Assembly (NCBI RefSeq): GCF_005930495.1
Contig: NZ_SJEX01000038.1
Span: 1-45,713, forward strand
DNA from: Modestobacter excelsi
Lineage (GTDB): Bacteria; Actinomycetota; Actinomycetes; Mycobacteriales; Geodermatophilaceae
Length of the DNA: 45,713 nucleotides
Reading direction: 5' to 3'
How positions within the stretch are numbered: position 1 is the first letter of the stretch; every line of letters begins with the position of its first letter. Under the pieces are notes generated by a model. The model was not told the origin of the DNA, did no database searches, and saw only the letters and a list, made by a program, of their open reading frames with translations. The position numbers were made by a program, and so were the translations under genes. Shown piece by piece: positions 33,400 to 43,461 of this stretch.

Positions 33400-34677
33400 T
33401 CAGCCGGCGGAGCCGAGCAGCCGCTGCATCCGGGAGACGCCCTCGACGAGGTCGTCGTCGCCGAGGGAGTAGGACAGCCGCAGGTAGCCGGGGGTCCCGA
33501 ACGCCTCACCGGGGACGACGGCGACCTGCGCCTCCTCCAGCAGCAGCTCGGCAAGCTCGACGCTGGTGTGCACGGTGCGCCCGGCGATCGGCCGACCGAG
33601 CAGCGCCTTCACCGACGGGTAGGCGTAGAAGGCGCCCTGCGGCTCGGGGCACGCGATCCCCGGGATCTCCCGGAGCATCCCCACCATCGTCTGCCGGCGG
33701 CGGTCGAAGGCCGCGCGCATGGTGGCGACGCCGGACTGCTCGCCGGTGAGCGCCGCGACGGCGGCCAGCTGGGAGACGTTGGCGACGTTGGACGTGGAGT
33801 GCGACTGCAGGGCGGTGGCGGCCGCGACGACGTCGGCGGGTCCGAGCAGCCAGCCCACCCGCCAGCCGGTCATCGCATAGGTCTTCGCGACGCCGTTGAC
33901 GACGACGCAGCGGGGCTGCAGCTCGGGCACCAGCGCAGGCAGCGACGGTGCGGTGGCCCCGCCGTAGACGAGGTGCTCGTAGATCTCGTCGGTCAGCACC
34001 CACAGCCCGGTGTCGAGGGCCCAGTGACCGATCTCGGAGACCTCCTCCGCCGGGTGCACCGCTCCGGTGGGGTTGGCCGGGGAGCAGAACACCAGCAGCC
34101 GGGTGCGCGGGGTGCGGGCGGCCTCCAGCTGGCCCACCGAGACCAGGTACCCGCTGGCCTCGTCGGCGACCACGGGCACCGGCACCCCGCCGGCCAGCCG
34201 GATGGCCTCCGGGTAGGTGGTCCAGTACGGGGTCGGCAGCAGCACCTCGTCGCCGGGGTCGATCATCGTGGCGAGGGCCTCCTGCACCGCCTGCTTGCCG
34301 CCGTTGGTGACCAGCACGTCGGCCGGGCGGGCGGAGAGCCCGGAGTCGCGCAGCGTCTTGGCGACGATCGCCTCCTTGAGCGCGGGCAGCCCACCCGCCG
34401 GGGAGTACCGGTGGTTCGCCGGGTCCTGGGCGGCGGCCACCGCCGCGACGACGACGTGCGGCGGCGACGGGAAGTCGGGCTCACCCGCGGCGAAGCCGAT
34501 GACGGGGGAGCCGGCGGCCCGCAGCGCCTTGGCGCGGGCGTCCACGGCCAGCGTCGCCGACGGGGTGATCGCAGCGACCCGCCGGGACACGCGGCGCTCG
34601 GCCGGCCGGACCGGGCCCGGTGGCGGGCCCGGTGGCGGGACCGGGACCGGGGAGTCCGGCACGGGGGCGGTGGTCAT
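33400..34677 (-). CDS. Pyridoxal phosphate-dependent aspartate aminotransferase (class I)
   Basis: The 425-residue fold-type I aminotransferase has [12 protein letters not shown] near the N-terminus, the PLP lysine in [17 protein letters not shown], and the C-terminal arginine in YLRLSYS. Family members next to secE/tRNA-Trp in actinobacteria are annotated aspC. ATG 34677 leaves a Pro-rich N-terminal tail of ~30 residues ([13 protein letters not shown]), which is dispensable in the family, so a start at the later GTG is possible. It is convergent with the metallopeptidase, with an 11-nt gap. Confidence 0.92.
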   Translation of the reverse strand: MTTAPVPDSPVPVPPPGPPPGPVRPAERRVSRRVAAITPSATLAVDARAKALRAAGSPVIGFAAGEPDFPSPPHVVVAAVAAAQDPANHRYSPAGGLPALKEAIVAKTLRDSGLSARPADVLVTNGGKQAVQEALATMIDPGDEVLLPTPYWTTYPEAIRLAGGVPVPVVADEASGYLVSVGQLEAARTPRTRLLVFCSPANPTGAVHPAEEVSEIGHWALDTGLWVLTDEIYEHLVYGGATAPSLPALVPELQPRCVVVNGVAKTYAMTGWRVGWLLGPADVVAAATALQSHSTSNVANVSQLAAVAALTGEQSGVATMRAAFDRRRQTMVGMLREIPGIACPEPQGAFYAYPSVKALLGRPIAGRTVHTSVELAELLLEEAQVAVVPGEAFGTPGYLRLSYSLGDDDLVEGVSRMQRLLGSAG

Positions 34678-34753
34678 GGCGGCGATCGTGTCAGACCCGG
34701 GCGCGCCGGTCCTGCGGGATCGGGCCCTCGTGGGAGGGGGCTCACCTGCCGTG

Positions 34754-34784
34754 TTGGCCGTCGCTCCCGGCGGTCCCGTACACT
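34754..34784 (+). promoter_or_regulatory. Promoter for tRNA-Trp/secE-nusG
   Basis: TTGGCC (34754-34759) and TACACT (34779-34784), with a 19-nt spacer, lie about 95 nt before tRNA-Trp and divergent from the aminotransferase. Good hexamers, somewhat long spacer. Confidence 0.5.
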
Positions 34785-34878
34785 CGACGACCTGGGGCCA
34801 GTGGGACCCCGCCACCGGCGTGCCCCGGGGCTCCTCTCGAGGAGCTCGGTCGCGCCGTGACGCGGCCCGGCGTCCCCT

Positions 34879-34954
<76 letters not shown>

Positions 34955-34986
34955 CCACCTGACCGACGACCGAGGAACGAGGCGCT

Positions 34987-35472
34987 GTGAGCGAGGAGAA
35001 GGACGGCGGGCCGGACGACGGCGCCCGCGCCGACGACGAGCTGACCGCTGAGCAGATCGACGCCGAGACCCCCGGGGTCGAGGACGCCGCCGAGCTCGAG
35101 GCCGCCGAGGCCGAGCTCGCCGACGAGGCCGAGTCCGACGAGGACAAGGTCGTCGCCACACCCACGCGTCGCCGGCAGCGCAGCACCTCGGACCGGCCGG
35201 CCAACCGGTCCACCGGGGTCACCCGCGCCGGCGAGGGCACCCGGTCCCGCGCCGACGCCGAGCGGGCCCGCGCCGCCGAGCTGCGCGACAAGCGCAGCAT
35301 CGGCCGGTTCCTCCGCGAGGTCGTCGCCGAGCTCCGCAAGGTCATCTGGCCCGGCCGCAAGGAGCTGATCACCTACACGACCGTGGTGATCGTCTTCGTC
35401 GCGGTCATGGTCGCGCTGGTAGCCGGCCTCGACATCGCCTTCGCCCAGGGCGTGCTCGCCGTCTTCGGCTGA
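34987..35472 (+). CDS. secE: Preprotein translocase subunit SecE
   Basis: SecE clamps SecY in the Sec translocon. The conserved part is the last ~65 residues: [24 protein letters not shown] followed by one membrane helix. It is preceded by an acidic, then Arg/Ser-rich, disordered extension of ~95 residues, long even for actinobacteria (total 161). GTG 34987 is preceded by GAGGAACGAGG. It is in operon with nusG. Confidence 0.96.
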   Translation: MSEEKDGGPDDGARADDELTAEQIDAETPGVEDAAELEAAEAELADEAESDEDKVVATPTRRRQRSTSDRPANRSTGVTRAGEGTRSRADAERARAAELRDKRSIGRFLREVVAELRKVIWPGRKELITYTTVVIVFVAVMVALVAGLDIAFAQGVLAVFG

Positions 35473-35516
35473 CCCCGCACCCTGGCCTGCACCGCACCCG
35501 ACAAGGAAGAGACCCA

Positions 35517-36413
35517 GTGACGGACCCCCGCGAGCCCTTCGAGACCGACAGCGCGGTCGAGGGCATCGACCTCGACGACGCGCGTGCGGACGTCCGCGGC
35601 AGCGTCGACCTCGAGACGGGCGCCGGCGAGACCGGCTCCGCCGAGGGCTCCAGCGACACCGCCGACCAGGACACCGCCAGCGGGGTCGCCGACGTGACCC
35701 CCGTCGTCGAGACCGGCAGCCAGGACAGCCTCGTCGGTGACCCGCTCGCCGAGCCGGCGCCCGACCACGACCCGCTGGTCACCGAGACCCTCGAGGCCGC
35801 CGCCGAGCACGACGAGGACCCGGCCGAGGCGCTGCGCTCGACGCTGCGCAGCCAGTTCGGCGACTGGTACGTGATCCACTCCTACGCGGGCTACGAGAAC
35901 AAGGTGAAGACCAACCTCGAGTCCCGGATCACGTCGCTGGACATGGAGGACTACATCTTCCAGATCGAGGTGCCCACCGAGGAGGTCACCGAGATCAAGA
36001 ACGGCAAGCGGACCCAGGTCAACCGCAAGAAGCTGCCCGGGTACCTGCTGGTCCGGATGGACCTCAACGACGAGTCGTGGGGCGCGGTGCGCAACACCCC
36101 CGGCGTCACCGGCTTCGTCGGCGCCACCTCCAAGCCCTCCCCGCTGAGCATCGACGAGGTCGTCAACCTGCTGGTGCCGGCGGTCACCGAGAAGCCGGCC
36201 GCGGCCGCCGAGGCCGCACCCGCCGCCTCCGCGACCACCGTCGTCGAGTTCGAGGTCGGCGAGTCCGTCACCGTCATGGACGGCCCGTTCGCGACGCTGC
36301 CGGCCACCATCAACGAGATCAACCCCGAGCAGCAGAAGCTCCAGGTCCTCGTCTCCATCTTCGGCCGCGAGACACCGGTCGAGCTGTCGTTCACGCAGGT
36401 CACCAAGATCTAG
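35517..36413 (+). CDS. nusG: Transcription termination/antitermination factor NusG
   Basis: The 298-residue protein has an NGN domain (about residues 115-225: [39 protein letters not shown]). An Ala-rich linker and a KOW domain ([24 protein letters not shown] to FTQVTKI) follow. An acidic N-terminal extension of ~110 residues is unstructured and long for the family. GTG 35517 follows AAGGAAGAG. Its TAG stop lies 2 nt before repeat R4. Confidence 0.97.
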   Translation: MTDPREPFETDSAVEGIDLDDARADVRGSVDLETGAGETGSAEGSSDTADQDTASGVADVTPVVETGSQDSLVGDPLAEPAPDHDPLVTETLEAAAEHDEDPAEALRSTLRSQFGDWYVIHSYAGYENKVKTNLESRITSLDMEDYIFQIEVPTEEVTEIKNGKRTQVNRKKLPGYLLVRMDLNDESWGAVRNTPGVTGFVGATSKPSPLSIDEVVNLLVPAVTEKPAAAAEAAPAASATTVVEFEVGESVTVMDGPFATLPATINEINPEQQKLQVLVSIFGRETPVELSFTQVTKI

Positions 36414-36415
36414 CC

Positions 36416-36475
36416 GAAGGACCCGGTCGCCCCCCACCACTCGCAAGCTCGCGGCGGGGCCCTGCGACCGGGCCG
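36416..36475 (+). repeat. Repeat element R4
   Basis: GAAGGA starts 2 nt after the nusG stop. Outer arms are GGACCCGGTCGC (36419-36430) and GCGACCGGGCC (36464-36474). The inner part reads CCCCCCACCACTCGC AAG CTCGCGGCGGGGCCC. It lies between nusG and rplK, genes usually co-transcribed. Confidence 0.9.
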
Positions 36476-36522
36476 TTCCAGTCACTCTCACGCCGTTCCA
36501 TCCAGTCACCAAGAAGGAAGTC

Positions 36523-36951
36523 ATGCCCCCCAGGAAGCGGTTGACCGCGGTCATCAAGCTCCAGATCAACGCCGGCGCGGCCACCCCTGCGCCGCCCGTG
36601 GGCCCGGCCCTCGGTCAGCACGGCGTGAACATCATGGAGTTCTGCAAGGCATACAACGCTGCGACCGAGTCGCAGCGCGGCAACGTCATCCCGGTCGAGA
36701 TCTCGGTCTTCGAGGACCGGTCGTTCACCTTCGTCACCAAGACGCCGCCGGCAGCGCGCATGCTGCTCAAGGCCGCCGGGGTGGAGAAGGGCTCGGGCGA
36801 GCCGCACAAGACCAAGGTCGCCACCGTCACCCGTGACCAGGTCCGGGAGATCGCCCAGACCAAGATGGCCGACCTCAACGCCAACGACCTCGAGCAGGCC
36901 GAGAAGATCATCGCCGGCACCGCCCGGTCGATGGGCATCACGGTCCGATGA
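36523..36951 (+). CDS. rplK: Ribosomal protein uL11
   Basis: This 142-residue uL11 binds 23S rRNA at the GTPase-associated centre. [24 protein letters not shown] and the C-terminal [19 protein letters not shown] are clear. ATG 36523 has GAAGGAAG upstream. Its TGA shares two bases with GAAGG of R5. Confidence 0.98.
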   Translation: MPPRKRLTAVIKLQINAGAATPAPPVGPALGQHGVNIMEFCKAYNAATESQRGNVIPVEISVFEDRSFTFVTKTPPAARMLLKAAGVEKGSGEPHKTKVATVTRDQVREIAQTKMADLNANDLEQAEKIIAGTARSMGITVR

Positions 36952-37010
36952 AGGACCTCGGTGCCCCCCAGCCCTCGCTCCGCTCGAGCCGGGGCCCTGC
37001 ACCGAGGCCG
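36950..37010 (+). repeat. Repeat element R5
   Basis: The rplK stop TGA overlaps the element start (TGAAGGACC). Outer arms are GGACCTCGGTGC (36953-36964) and GCACCGAGGCC (36999-37009). These carry two compensatory changes relative to R2 (T-A and G-C pairs), keeping the stem. The inner stem is CCCC...CTCG/CGAG...GGGG. Confidence 0.9.
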
Positions 37011-37087
37011 TTCCAGTAACTCATTCGTGGGAGGGCCGGCCAGGCCCGTTCACCACACGACCCCGTCCCGGGGAAGGGAGCACCACC

Positions 37088-37807
37088 ATGGCCAAGCACG
37101 GCAAGAACTACCGCAAGGTCGCCGAGCTCGTCGACGACGGCACGCTCTACAGCCCGCTGCAGGCCGCCGGCCTCGCCAAGCAGACCTCGACCACCACGTA
37201 CGACGCCACCGTCGAGGTCGCGATCCGCCTCGGGGTCGACCCCCGCAAGGCCGACCAGATGGTCCGCGGCACGGTCAACCTGCCGCACGGCACCGGCAAG
37301 ACCGCCCGCGTCATCGTCTTCGCGACCGGTGACAAGGCCGCCCAGGCCGAGGCCGCCGGCGCCGACGTCGTGGGCTCCGACGACCTGATCGAGCGGATCC
37401 AGGGCGGCTTCCTGGACTTCGACGCCGCGATCGCGACGCCCGACCAGATGGCCAAGGTCGGCCGGATCGCCCGCATCCTCGGCCCCCGTGGCCTGATGCC
37501 GAACCCGAAGACCGGCACCGTGACCCCCGACGTCACCAAGGCCGTCAACGACATCAAGGGCGGGAAGATCAACTTCCGCGTCGACAAGCAGGCCAACCTG
37601 CACCTGGTGATCGGCAAGACCTCCTTCGACGAGGCCAAGCTGGTGGAGAACTACGCCGCCGCGCTCGACGAGGTGCTCCGCGCCAAGCCGTCGGCCGCCA
37701 AGGGCCGGTACGTCAAGAAGGTCACCGTCTCGACCACCATGGGCCCGGGCATCCCGGTCGACCCGAACCGCACCCGCAACCTGCTGGTGGACGAGCCCGC
37801 CGTCTGA
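37088..37807 (+). CDS. rplA: Ribosomal protein uL1
   Basis: This 239-residue uL1 of the ribosomal stalk base contains [22 protein letters not shown] and [16 protein letters not shown] 37088 follows GGAAGGGAG. In many genomes rplJ-rplL follow at some distance; here the next gene is a convergent lsr2, so the ribosomal block ends at this point. Confidence 0.98.
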   Translation: MAKHGKNYRKVAELVDDGTLYSPLQAAGLAKQTSTTTYDATVEVAIRLGVDPRKADQMVRGTVNLPHGTGKTARVIVFATGDKAAQAEAAGADVVGSDDLIERIQGGFLDFDAAIATPDQMAKVGRIARILGPRGLMPNPKTGTVTPDVTKAVNDIKGGKINFRVDKQANLHLVIGKTSFDEAKLVENYAAALDEVLRAKPSAAKGRYVKKVTVSTTMGPGIPVDPNRTRNLLVDEPAV

Positions 37808-37808
37808 C

Positions 37809-37870
37809 GGAACGCCCCCTGCCCCCCACCACTCGCGAAGCTCGCGGAGGGGCCCTGCAGGCAGCCCGTT
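37809..37870 (+). repeat. Repeat element R6 (arms mismatched)
   Basis: It starts 1 nt after the rplA stop as GGAACGCCCCCTGC (37809-37822). The right side GCAGGCAGCCCGTT (37857-37870) pairs only in part (GCAGG and GTT). The inner part CCCCCCACCACTCGCGAAGCTCGCGGAGGGGCCC is standard. The last bases form the lsr2 TAA stop. It is the only copy with a poor outer stem. Confidence 0.75.
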
Positions 37871-38222
37871 AGTGGGCGGCTTCGAAGGCCTCGACGACGC
37901 TGGCCGGGATGCGGCCGCGGTCGCTCACCTCGTGGCCGTTCTTGCGGGCCCACTCGCGGATGGCGCCGGCCTGCTCGCGGTCCATCCGGCCACCGCCGCC
38001 GGTCGCCCGGGAACGGCCCGCACCGGAGGCGCGGGTACCGCGGCTGCTGACCTTGCGCGCGGCCGAGACGTACTTGCCGAGCACGTCGCGCATCTCGTTG
38101 GCGTTCTTCTCGGAGAGGTCGATCTCGTACGTCGTCCCGTCGAGGGCGAAGGAGACGGTCTCGTCAGCGGAGATGCTGTCATCGAGGTCGTCGCTCAGGA
38201 TGACCTGGACCTTGCGTGCCAT
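37869..38222 (-). CDS. lsr2: Lsr2-type nucleoid-associated protein
   Basis: Lsr2 is the actinobacterial H-NS analogue that coats AT-rich and horizontally acquired DNA. The 117-residue protein has an N-terminal dimerisation domain ([14 protein letters not shown]...[21 protein letters not shown]) and a C-terminal DNA-binding helix pair with the AT-hook-like RGRIP ([22 protein letters not shown]). The 140-nt upstream spacer is more AT-rich than its surroundings. The gene borders lysS in many actinobacteria. Confidence 0.96.
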   Translation of the reverse strand: MARKVQVILSDDLDDSISADETVSFALDGTTYEIDLSEKNANEMRDVLGKYVSAARKVSSRGTRASGAGRSRATGGGGRMDREQAGAIREWARKNGHEVSDRGRIPASVVEAFEAAH

Positions 38223-38262
38223 TTGTCTGCTGCTTCCTGTTGCGCCGGGCATGTGGACTGTC

Positions 38263-38268
38263 GTATTA
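38263..38268 (-). promoter_or_regulatory. Candidate -10 of lsr2
   Basis: On the reverse strand TAATAC lies about 40 nt before the lsr2 ATG. No good -35 is seen at 17 nt. Confidence 0.4.
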
Positions 38269-38362
38269 CCGCCCCGTGATCGACAACCCATTCCACCACA
38301 CCTGCGTGCGTTGACACCAATGTCCGCGCAATTGCTCGCCGGAATGACCCCGAACAGGTGAC

Positions 38363-39958
38363 CTATTGGTGCAGCGGACGAACGAGGGGGAACAGGATCG
38401 TCTCCCTGATGCCCAATCCGGTGAGCGTCATCATCAGCCTGTCGATGCCCATCCCGACACCGGCGGTCGGCGGCATGCCGTACTCGAGGGCCTCCAGGAA
38501 GTCCTCGTCGAGGACCATCGCCTCGGGGTCGCCGGCGGCGGCGAGCAGCGCCTGCTGGGTGAACCGCTCCCGCTGGGCCACCGGGTCCACGAGCTCGGAG
38601 TAGCCGGTGCCGCGTTCGATGCCGCCGATGTACAGGTCCCACTTCTCGGCCAGGCCCGGCTGGGACCGGTGTGCCCGGGTGAGCGGCGAGGTGTCCAGCG
38701 GGTAGTCGATGACGAACGTCGGCGACTGCAGCGTGTGCTGGACCAGCGCCTCGAAGACCTCCTCGACCACCTTGCCGGGCAGCCAGGCCGGGTCGACGCC
38801 GACGTCGTGGGCGGCGGCGAGGGCGCGCAACTGCTCGACCGGGGTCTGCGGGGTGACCTCCTCCCCCACCGCCTCCGACACCGCGGTGTAGAGCGGGATC
38901 TGCGGCCACTCTCCGGAGAGGTCCAGTTCCGTGCCGTCGTGATGACGCGCCACGTGGTCGCCGAACAGGGCCGCACAGCATTCCTGGACGAGCTCACGGG
39001 TGATCCGGGCGCCGTCGGAGTAATCGCCGTACGCGGCATAGAACTCGAGCATCGCGAACTCCGGCGAGTGCGAGGAGTCAGCGCCCTCGTTGCGGAAGTT
39101 GCGATTGATCTCGAACACGCGGTCCAGCCCGCCGACGATGCAGCGCTTGAGGAACAACTCCGGTGCGATGCGCAGGTACAGGTCGAGGTCGAAGGCGTTC
39201 ATGTGCGTGCGGAACGGTCGCGCGGCAGCGCCGCCGTGCACCGTCTGCAACATCGGCGTCTCGACCTCGAGGAACCCGCGACCGGTGAGCCCCGCGCGCA
39301 ACGAGCTCATCACCGCCGCCCGTTCCTGGACGGTCCGCCGCGCCTCGTCGCGCACGATGAGGTCGACGTACCGGCGGCGGACCCGCAGTTCCTCGCTCAT
39401 CGGCTTGTGCGCGACCGGCAGCGGGCGCAGCGCCTTGGCCGCGAGCTCCCAGGAGTCGGCGAAGACCGACAGCTCACCGCGTCGCGACGTCCCGACCTCA
39501 CCGGTGACGAGGACGTGGTCGCCGAGGTCGACGTCGGCCTTCCAGGCCGCGAGCGCCTCCTCCCCCACCCGGTCGCGGGAGAGCATGACCTGCAGCTCGG
39601 TGTCGCCCTCGCGCAGCGTCGCGAAGCAGAGCTTGCCGGTGTTGCGGGAGAAGATGACCCGGCCGGTGACGCCCACCTGCTCGCCGGTCATGGTGTCCGG
39701 CTCGAGGTCGGGGTGCTCGGCGCGCACGTCGGTGAGGCTCGCGGTGCGGGCCACGACGACGGGGTACGGGTCGATCCCGGACTCGCGGAGCCGGTCGAGC
39801 TTTGCCCGCCGGACCCGCAGCTGCTCGGGCAGCTCGTCCTCGGGTGCTGCGACCTGGCCGGGGCCCTGGTCCGACCCCGCGCCCCGATCCGCTCCTCGCT
39901 CGTTCCTCGCCGCGGTGCTCCCGGGGCTGTCGTCGGACGGACGTGCTTCCTCACTCAC
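38363..39958 (-). CDS. lysS: Lysyl-tRNA synthetase, class II
   Basis: The 531-residue enzyme charges tRNA-Lys. The OB-fold anticodon domain covers ~residues 45-190. Class II motifs are visible: motif 1 in [11 protein letters not shown], motif 2 in [17 protein letters not shown], and motif 3 in [13 protein letters not shown]. It starts at GTG 39958, 10 nt after coaX. The first ~40 residues ([13 protein letters not shown]...[14 protein letters not shown]) are unconserved and include GAGCGAGGAGCGG-type sequence shared with the nadB-nadC spacer. Confidence 0.96.
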   Translation of the reverse strand: MSEEARPSDDSPGSTAARNERGADRGAGSDQGPGQVAAPEDELPEQLRVRRAKLDRLRESGIDPYPVVVARTASLTDVRAEHPDLEPDTMTGEQVGVTGRVIFSRNTGKLCFATLREGDTELQVMLSRDRVGEEALAAWKADVDLGDHVLVTGEVGTSRRGELSVFADSWELAAKALRPLPVAHKPMSEELRVRRRYVDLIVRDEARRTVQERAAVMSSLRAGLTGRGFLEVETPMLQTVHGGAAARPFRTHMNAFDLDLYLRIAPELFLKRCIVGGLDRVFEINRNFRNEGADSSHSPEFAMLEFYAAYGDYSDGARITRELVQECCAALFGDHVARHHDGTELDLSGEWPQIPLYTAVSEAVGEEVTPQTPVEQLRALAAAHDVGVDPAWLPGKVVEEVFEALVQHTLQSPTFVIDYPLDTSPLTRAHRSQPGLAEKWDLYIGGIERGTGYSELVDPVAQRERFTQQALLAAAGDPEAMVLDEDFLEALEYGMPPTAGVGMGIDRLMMTLTGLGIRETILFPLVRPLHQ

Positions 39959-39968
39959 GGCGACGAGC

Positions 39969-40781
39969 CTACGGGCGGGACGACGGCGTCCCCCCACCGC
40001 TGGCCTGGTGGCGCTCGAAGGCCAGCCGCAGGCCGTGCACGGTGAGATCGGGCTCACGCTCGCCGATCGACCGGCAGCTGTCCACCACCAGCGGGTGCAG
40101 CCCGCCGGTGGCCACGACCACCGGCGACGCGCCGAACTGGGCGATGAGCTCCGCGGCGATCCGCGCGACCAGCCCGTCGACCAGGCCGGCGAAGCCCAGC
40201 ACCACACCCGACTGCAGCGCTGCGACGGTGTTCTTGCCGATGGCGTGGGTCGGCACGGTCAGCTCGACCGAACGCAGCTGGGCCGCCCGGTTCGCCAGCG
40301 CCTCCAGGCTCACCTCGAGTCCGGGTGCCAGTGCCCCGCCGAGGAACTGCCCGTCCGGTCCCACGGCGTCCACGTTGGTCGAGGTGCCGAAGTCGACGAC
40401 GACGACCGGCCGCCCGTGCCCGTCGGGTCGCTTCCCGAACAGCTCGTGCGCGGCCAGCGCGGTGACCACCCGGTCCGCGCCGACCTCCCGCGGGTTGTCC
40501 ACGTGCAGCGGGACGCCGGTGCGCACGCCCGGGCCGATCAGGGTGACCGGGACGGCGAGCCGGTCCAGCAGCTGGCGCAGCGCCGGCAGCAGCGCAGGCA
40601 CGGTGGAGCAGACCGCCACGCCGGTGACCTCGGTGTCCCGGAGCAGCGCGCGCCAGAGCATGTGCAGCTCGTCGGAGGTGGCCCGTGCGTGCGTGGTGAC
40701 CCGCCAGCAGCCGACCCGCCGGTCACCGTCGAAGGTGGCCAGCACGGTCTGGCTGTTGCCGACGTCCACCGCGAGCAGCAC
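39969..40781 (-). CDS. coaX: Type III pantothenate kinase
   Basis: This 270-residue ASKHA-fold kinase catalyses the first step of coenzyme A synthesis. [11 protein letters not shown] is the phosphate-1 motif, [11 protein letters not shown] and [14 protein letters not shown] the others, and [15 protein letters not shown] closes the pantothenate site. It starts at GTG 40781, only 3 nt after nadC, so it belongs to the same operon. The final ~10 residues are a G/S/P tail. Confidence 0.95.
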   Translation of the reverse strand: MLLAVDVGNSQTVLATFDGDRRVGCWRVTTHARATSDELHMLWRALLRDTEVTGVAVCSTVPALLPALRQLLDRLAVPVTLIGPGVRTGVPLHVDNPREVGADRVVTALAAHELFGKRPDGHGRPVVVVDFGTSTNVDAVGPDGQFLGGALAPGLEVSLEALANRAAQLRSVELTVPTHAIGKNTVAALQSGVVLGFAGLVDGLVARIAAELIAQFGASPVVVATGGLHPLVVDSCRSIGEREPDLTVHGLRLAFERHQASGGGTPSSRP

Positions 40782-40784
40782 CGC

Positions 40785-41720
40785 TCACTCCTCCCGCAGG
40801 TCGAGGGCGAGGTCGAGGACCGGCGAGGAGTGGGTGAGCGCGCCGACGGAGAGGAAGTCCACCCCGGTGTCGGCGACCTCCCGGGCCAGGTCGAGGGTCA
40901 GCCCGCCGGTGGCCTCGAGCTCCACGTCGAGGTCCCCCACCAGCGCGACCACCGCCCGCAGCTGGTCGGGGGTCATGTTGTCCAGCAGCAGGAAGTCCGC
41001 GCCGGCGTCCACCGCCTCGCCGACCTGCTCGATCGTGTCGCACTCGACCTGCACGGTGATCCGCGGTGCGCGCTCGCGGACCAGCGCGACCGCCGCGGCC
41101 ACCGAGCCGGCGGCCGCCACGTGGTTGTCCTTGACCATCGCGACGTCGTAGAGCCCCATCCGCTTGTTCGACCCCCTGCCGCAGCGCACCGCGTACTTCT
41201 CCAGCGGGCGCAGGCCCGGGGTCGTCTTGCGGGTGTCCAGGACCACGGCGCCGGTGCCGGCCACCGCGTCGGCCCAGGCGCGGGTGTGCGTGGCGATGCC
41301 GCTGGCCCGGCTGGCGATGTTCAGCGCGCTGCGCTCGGCGGCCAGCAGCGCCCGCACCGGGCCGCGGACGGTGAGCAGCACGTCCCCGCGGCGCACCCGG
41401 TCACCGTCGGTCGCGCCGGCGGTCAGCGCGGCGCCCGGGGCCAGCCGGGTGAAGACGCGGGCGGCCACGGGCAGGCCGGCGACCACCCCGTCGGCGCGGG
41501 CGACGAGGTCAGCCGTGCCGTACTGCGCGCCGGGCACGGTGGCCGCGCTGGTGACGTCGTAGCTGACCGCGACGTCGGGCTCGCGCGGCAGTGGGGCGCC
41601 GCCGGTGAGGTCCTCCGTGAGGGTGCGCTCGACCAGCTCGTCGACCCAGCCGGCGGTCAGGCCCGTGCCGGTCAGGTCGGTCGGGTCGGTGGGCAGCGCC
41701 CTCGTCACGGGCTCGCTCAC
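40785..41720 (-). CDS. nadC: Quinolinate phosphoribosyltransferase (nicotinate-nucleotide pyrophosphorylase)
   Basis: The 311-residue enzyme makes nicotinate mononucleotide from quinolinate and PRPP. TRKTTPGLR, KDNHV and ECDTIEQV...GADFLLLDNM are conserved. The usual GGGxNHR block reads CGRGSNKR, with Lys at the position of a His that contacts substrate in the M. tuberculosis enzyme. It starts at GTG 41720, after a GAGCG-rich spacer. It acts downstream of NadB; nadA is not in the window. Confidence 0.95.
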   Translation of the reverse strand: MSEPVTRALPTDPTDLTGTGLTAGWVDELVERTLTEDLTGGAPLPREPDVAVSYDVTSAATVPGAQYGTADLVARADGVVAGLPVAARVFTRLAPGAALTAGATDGDRVRRGDVLLTVRGPVRALLAAERSALNIASRASGIATHTRAWADAVAGTGAVVLDTRKTTPGLRPLEKYAVRCGRGSNKRMGLYDVAMVKDNHVAAAGSVAAAVALVRERAPRITVQVECDTIEQVGEAVDAGADFLLLDNMTPDQLRAVVALVGDLDVELEATGGLTLDLAREVADTGVDFLSVGALTHSSPVLDLALDLREE

Positions 41721-41790
41721 CGCGTCATGCCTCGCTCCGCTCGGTGGTTCGTCCCGCTCCTCGCTCGCTGGCGCTCGCTGCGATGCTCGC
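41721..41790 (-). repeat. GAGCGA-rich spacer repeat between nadB and nadC
   Basis: This 70-nt spacer on the reverse strand is built from GAGCGAGC-like units: TGAGCGAGC at both ends, CAGCGAGCG, GCGAGCGAGGAGCGG, and GAGCGGAGCGAGG. It includes a mini-ORF ATG-ACG-CGG-TGA overlapping the nadC GTG start. CCGCTCCTCGCTCG recurs in the 5' end of lysS (about 39891), and CTCGCTCCGCTCG recurs in R2 and R5. Confidence 0.55.
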
Positions 41791-43461
41791 TCACCAGGAC
41801 ACCTCCACGGCTTCCCCCACGGGGCGGCGGGTCAGCGCCACCTCGCCGTCGCCGTCCAGCCGGACGTCCAGGTGCACGCGCCACTCCTCCTCCGCCTCGG
41901 GGTGGTCCTCCCGCCAGTGGCAGCCGCGGGTCTCCTCGCGTGCGGCCGCCGCGGCGGTGATCGCGGTCGCGACGGTGAGCAGGTCGGTGGTCTCCCAGCC
42001 GGGCACCCCGGGGACGGCGGTGGTCCGCTCCCCCAGCGCGGCCAGCCGCCCGGCGGCCTCCGCCAGCCCGGTGCCGCTGCGCAGCGCCCCCACCCGCGCG
42101 GACATCGTGCCGGTGAGGCCGGCGCGGGCCGCGGCGTCGACGAGCGCCTCCGGACGGGCGTCGACCCGCTCGGCGGGTGCGGGCACCGGCAGCTCCCGGG
42201 CCAGTGCCTCGCCGATCCGCCCGGCGAAGACCAGCCCCTCGAGCAGCGAGTTGGACGCCAGCCGGTTGGCACCGTGCACGCCGGTGCAGGCCACCTCGCC
42301 GCAGGCGTAGAGCCCGGGCACCGTGGTGCGGCCGGACAGGTCGGTGGCCAGCCCGCCGGAGGCGTAGTGCGCGGCCGGGGTGACCGGGACCAGAGCTGTC
42401 GTCGGGTCGATGCCGGCCTCGCGGCAGCGGGCCACGATGGTCGGGAACCGCGTGGCCAGCCCGGGGACCCCGCGGGCGTCGAGCTCCACGTGGTCGACGC
42501 CGTCGCGCAGCTGCACCCGGGTGATCGCCTTGGCCACCACGTCGCGCGGCGCCAGCTCGGCCAGCGGGTGGGTGCCGACCATGAACCGCTCGCCGGCGGC
42601 GTCGCGGAGCACGGCACCCTCCCCCCGCAGCGCCTCGGAGACCAGCGGCTGCTGTCCGCGCGCGCCCGGCCCGAGGTACAGGGCGGTGGGGTGGAACTGG
42701 ACGAACTCGAGGTCGGTGGCGACCGCACCGGCCCGCAGCCCGAGCGCGACGCCGTCGCCCGTGGAGACCGCCGGGTTGGTGGTGGCGGCGTACACCTGGC
42801 CCATCCCGCCGGTGGCCAGCACGACGGCCCGCGCGCGCACCGCCCCGACGCCGTCGGCGCTGCCCTCGCCGAGCACGTGCAGGGTGACGCCGGCGACCCG
42901 GCCGGTGACGTCCCGGACGACGTCGAGCACCATCGCGTGCTCGATCAAGGTGGTCCCGGGGTCTGCGGCGACGGCGTCCCGGAGGGCGCGCTGCACCTCA
43001 GCGCCGGTGGCGTCGCCGCCGGCGTGCACGATCCGGTCGGTGGAGTGCCCGCCCTCGCGGGTGAGCAGCAGGTGACCGGCGCCGTCGCGGTCGAAAGCCG
43101 CCCCCCAGTTGATCAGCTGGTGCAGCCGGTCCGGCCCCTCGGTGACCAGGGCCCGCACCGCCGCCGGGTCGCACAGCCCGACCCCGGCGACCTCGGTGTC
43201 CCGGGCGTGCGCCGCCGGGGTGTCGGTCGCGCTGAGGACGGCGGCGATCCCGCCCTGCGCCCAGCGGGTCGAGCCGTCGTCGACCTCGACCTTGGTGACG
43301 ACGGCGACCGACAGCCCCGCCGCCCGGGCGTGCAGGGCCACGCAGAGCCCGGCGACGCCGGACCCGACGACGCAGACGTCCGCGGACAGCTCCCAGCCGG
43401 GTGCCGGTGCCCGCAGCCGCAACGGCAGCCCGGTGGCCCGGGCGACCGCCGACCCGGTCAA
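41791..43461 (-). CDS. nadB: L-aspartate oxidase
   Basis: The 556-residue flavoenzyme oxidises L-aspartate to iminoaspartate, the first step of de novo NAD. The FAD motif is [15 protein letters not shown], the capping-domain [20 protein letters not shown] and [12 protein letters not shown] are present, and [23 protein letters not shown] binds FAD. It starts at TTG 43461, which overlaps the panD stop (TTGA), implying translation by coupling; no independent ribosome site is seen. Confidence 0.95.
   Translation of the reverse strand: MTGSAVARATGLPLRLRAPAPGWELSADVCVVGSGVAGLCVALHARAAGLSVAVVTKVEVDDGSTRWAQGGIAAVLSATDTPAAHARDTEVAGVGLCDPAAVRALVTEGPDRLHQLINWGAAFDRDGAGHLLLTREGGHSTDRIVHAGGDATGAEVQRALRDAVAADPGTTLIEHAMVLDVVRDVTGRVAGVTLHVLGEGSADGVGAVRARAVVLATGGMGQVYAATTNPAVSTGDGVALGLRAGAVATDLEFVQFHPTALYLGPGARGQQPLVSEALRGEGAVLRDAAGERFMVGTHPLAELAPRDVVAKAITRVQLRDGVDHVELDARGVPGLATRFPTIVARCREAGIDPTTALVPVTPAAHYASGGLATDLSGRTTVPGLYACGEVACTGVHGANRLASNSLLEGLVFAGRIGEALARELPVPAPAERVDARPEALVDAAARAGLTGTMSARVGALRSGTGLAEAAGRLAALGERTTAVPGVPGWETTDLLTVATAITAAAAAREETRGCHWREDHPEAEEEWRVHLDVRLDGDGEVALTRRPVGEAVEVSW

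Noticed and set aside
34678-34878. N-terminal extension of the aminotransferase up to 34893
   Set aside because: The stretch contains the tRNA-Trp promoter and its translation is unlike the family; ATG 34677 is a better start.
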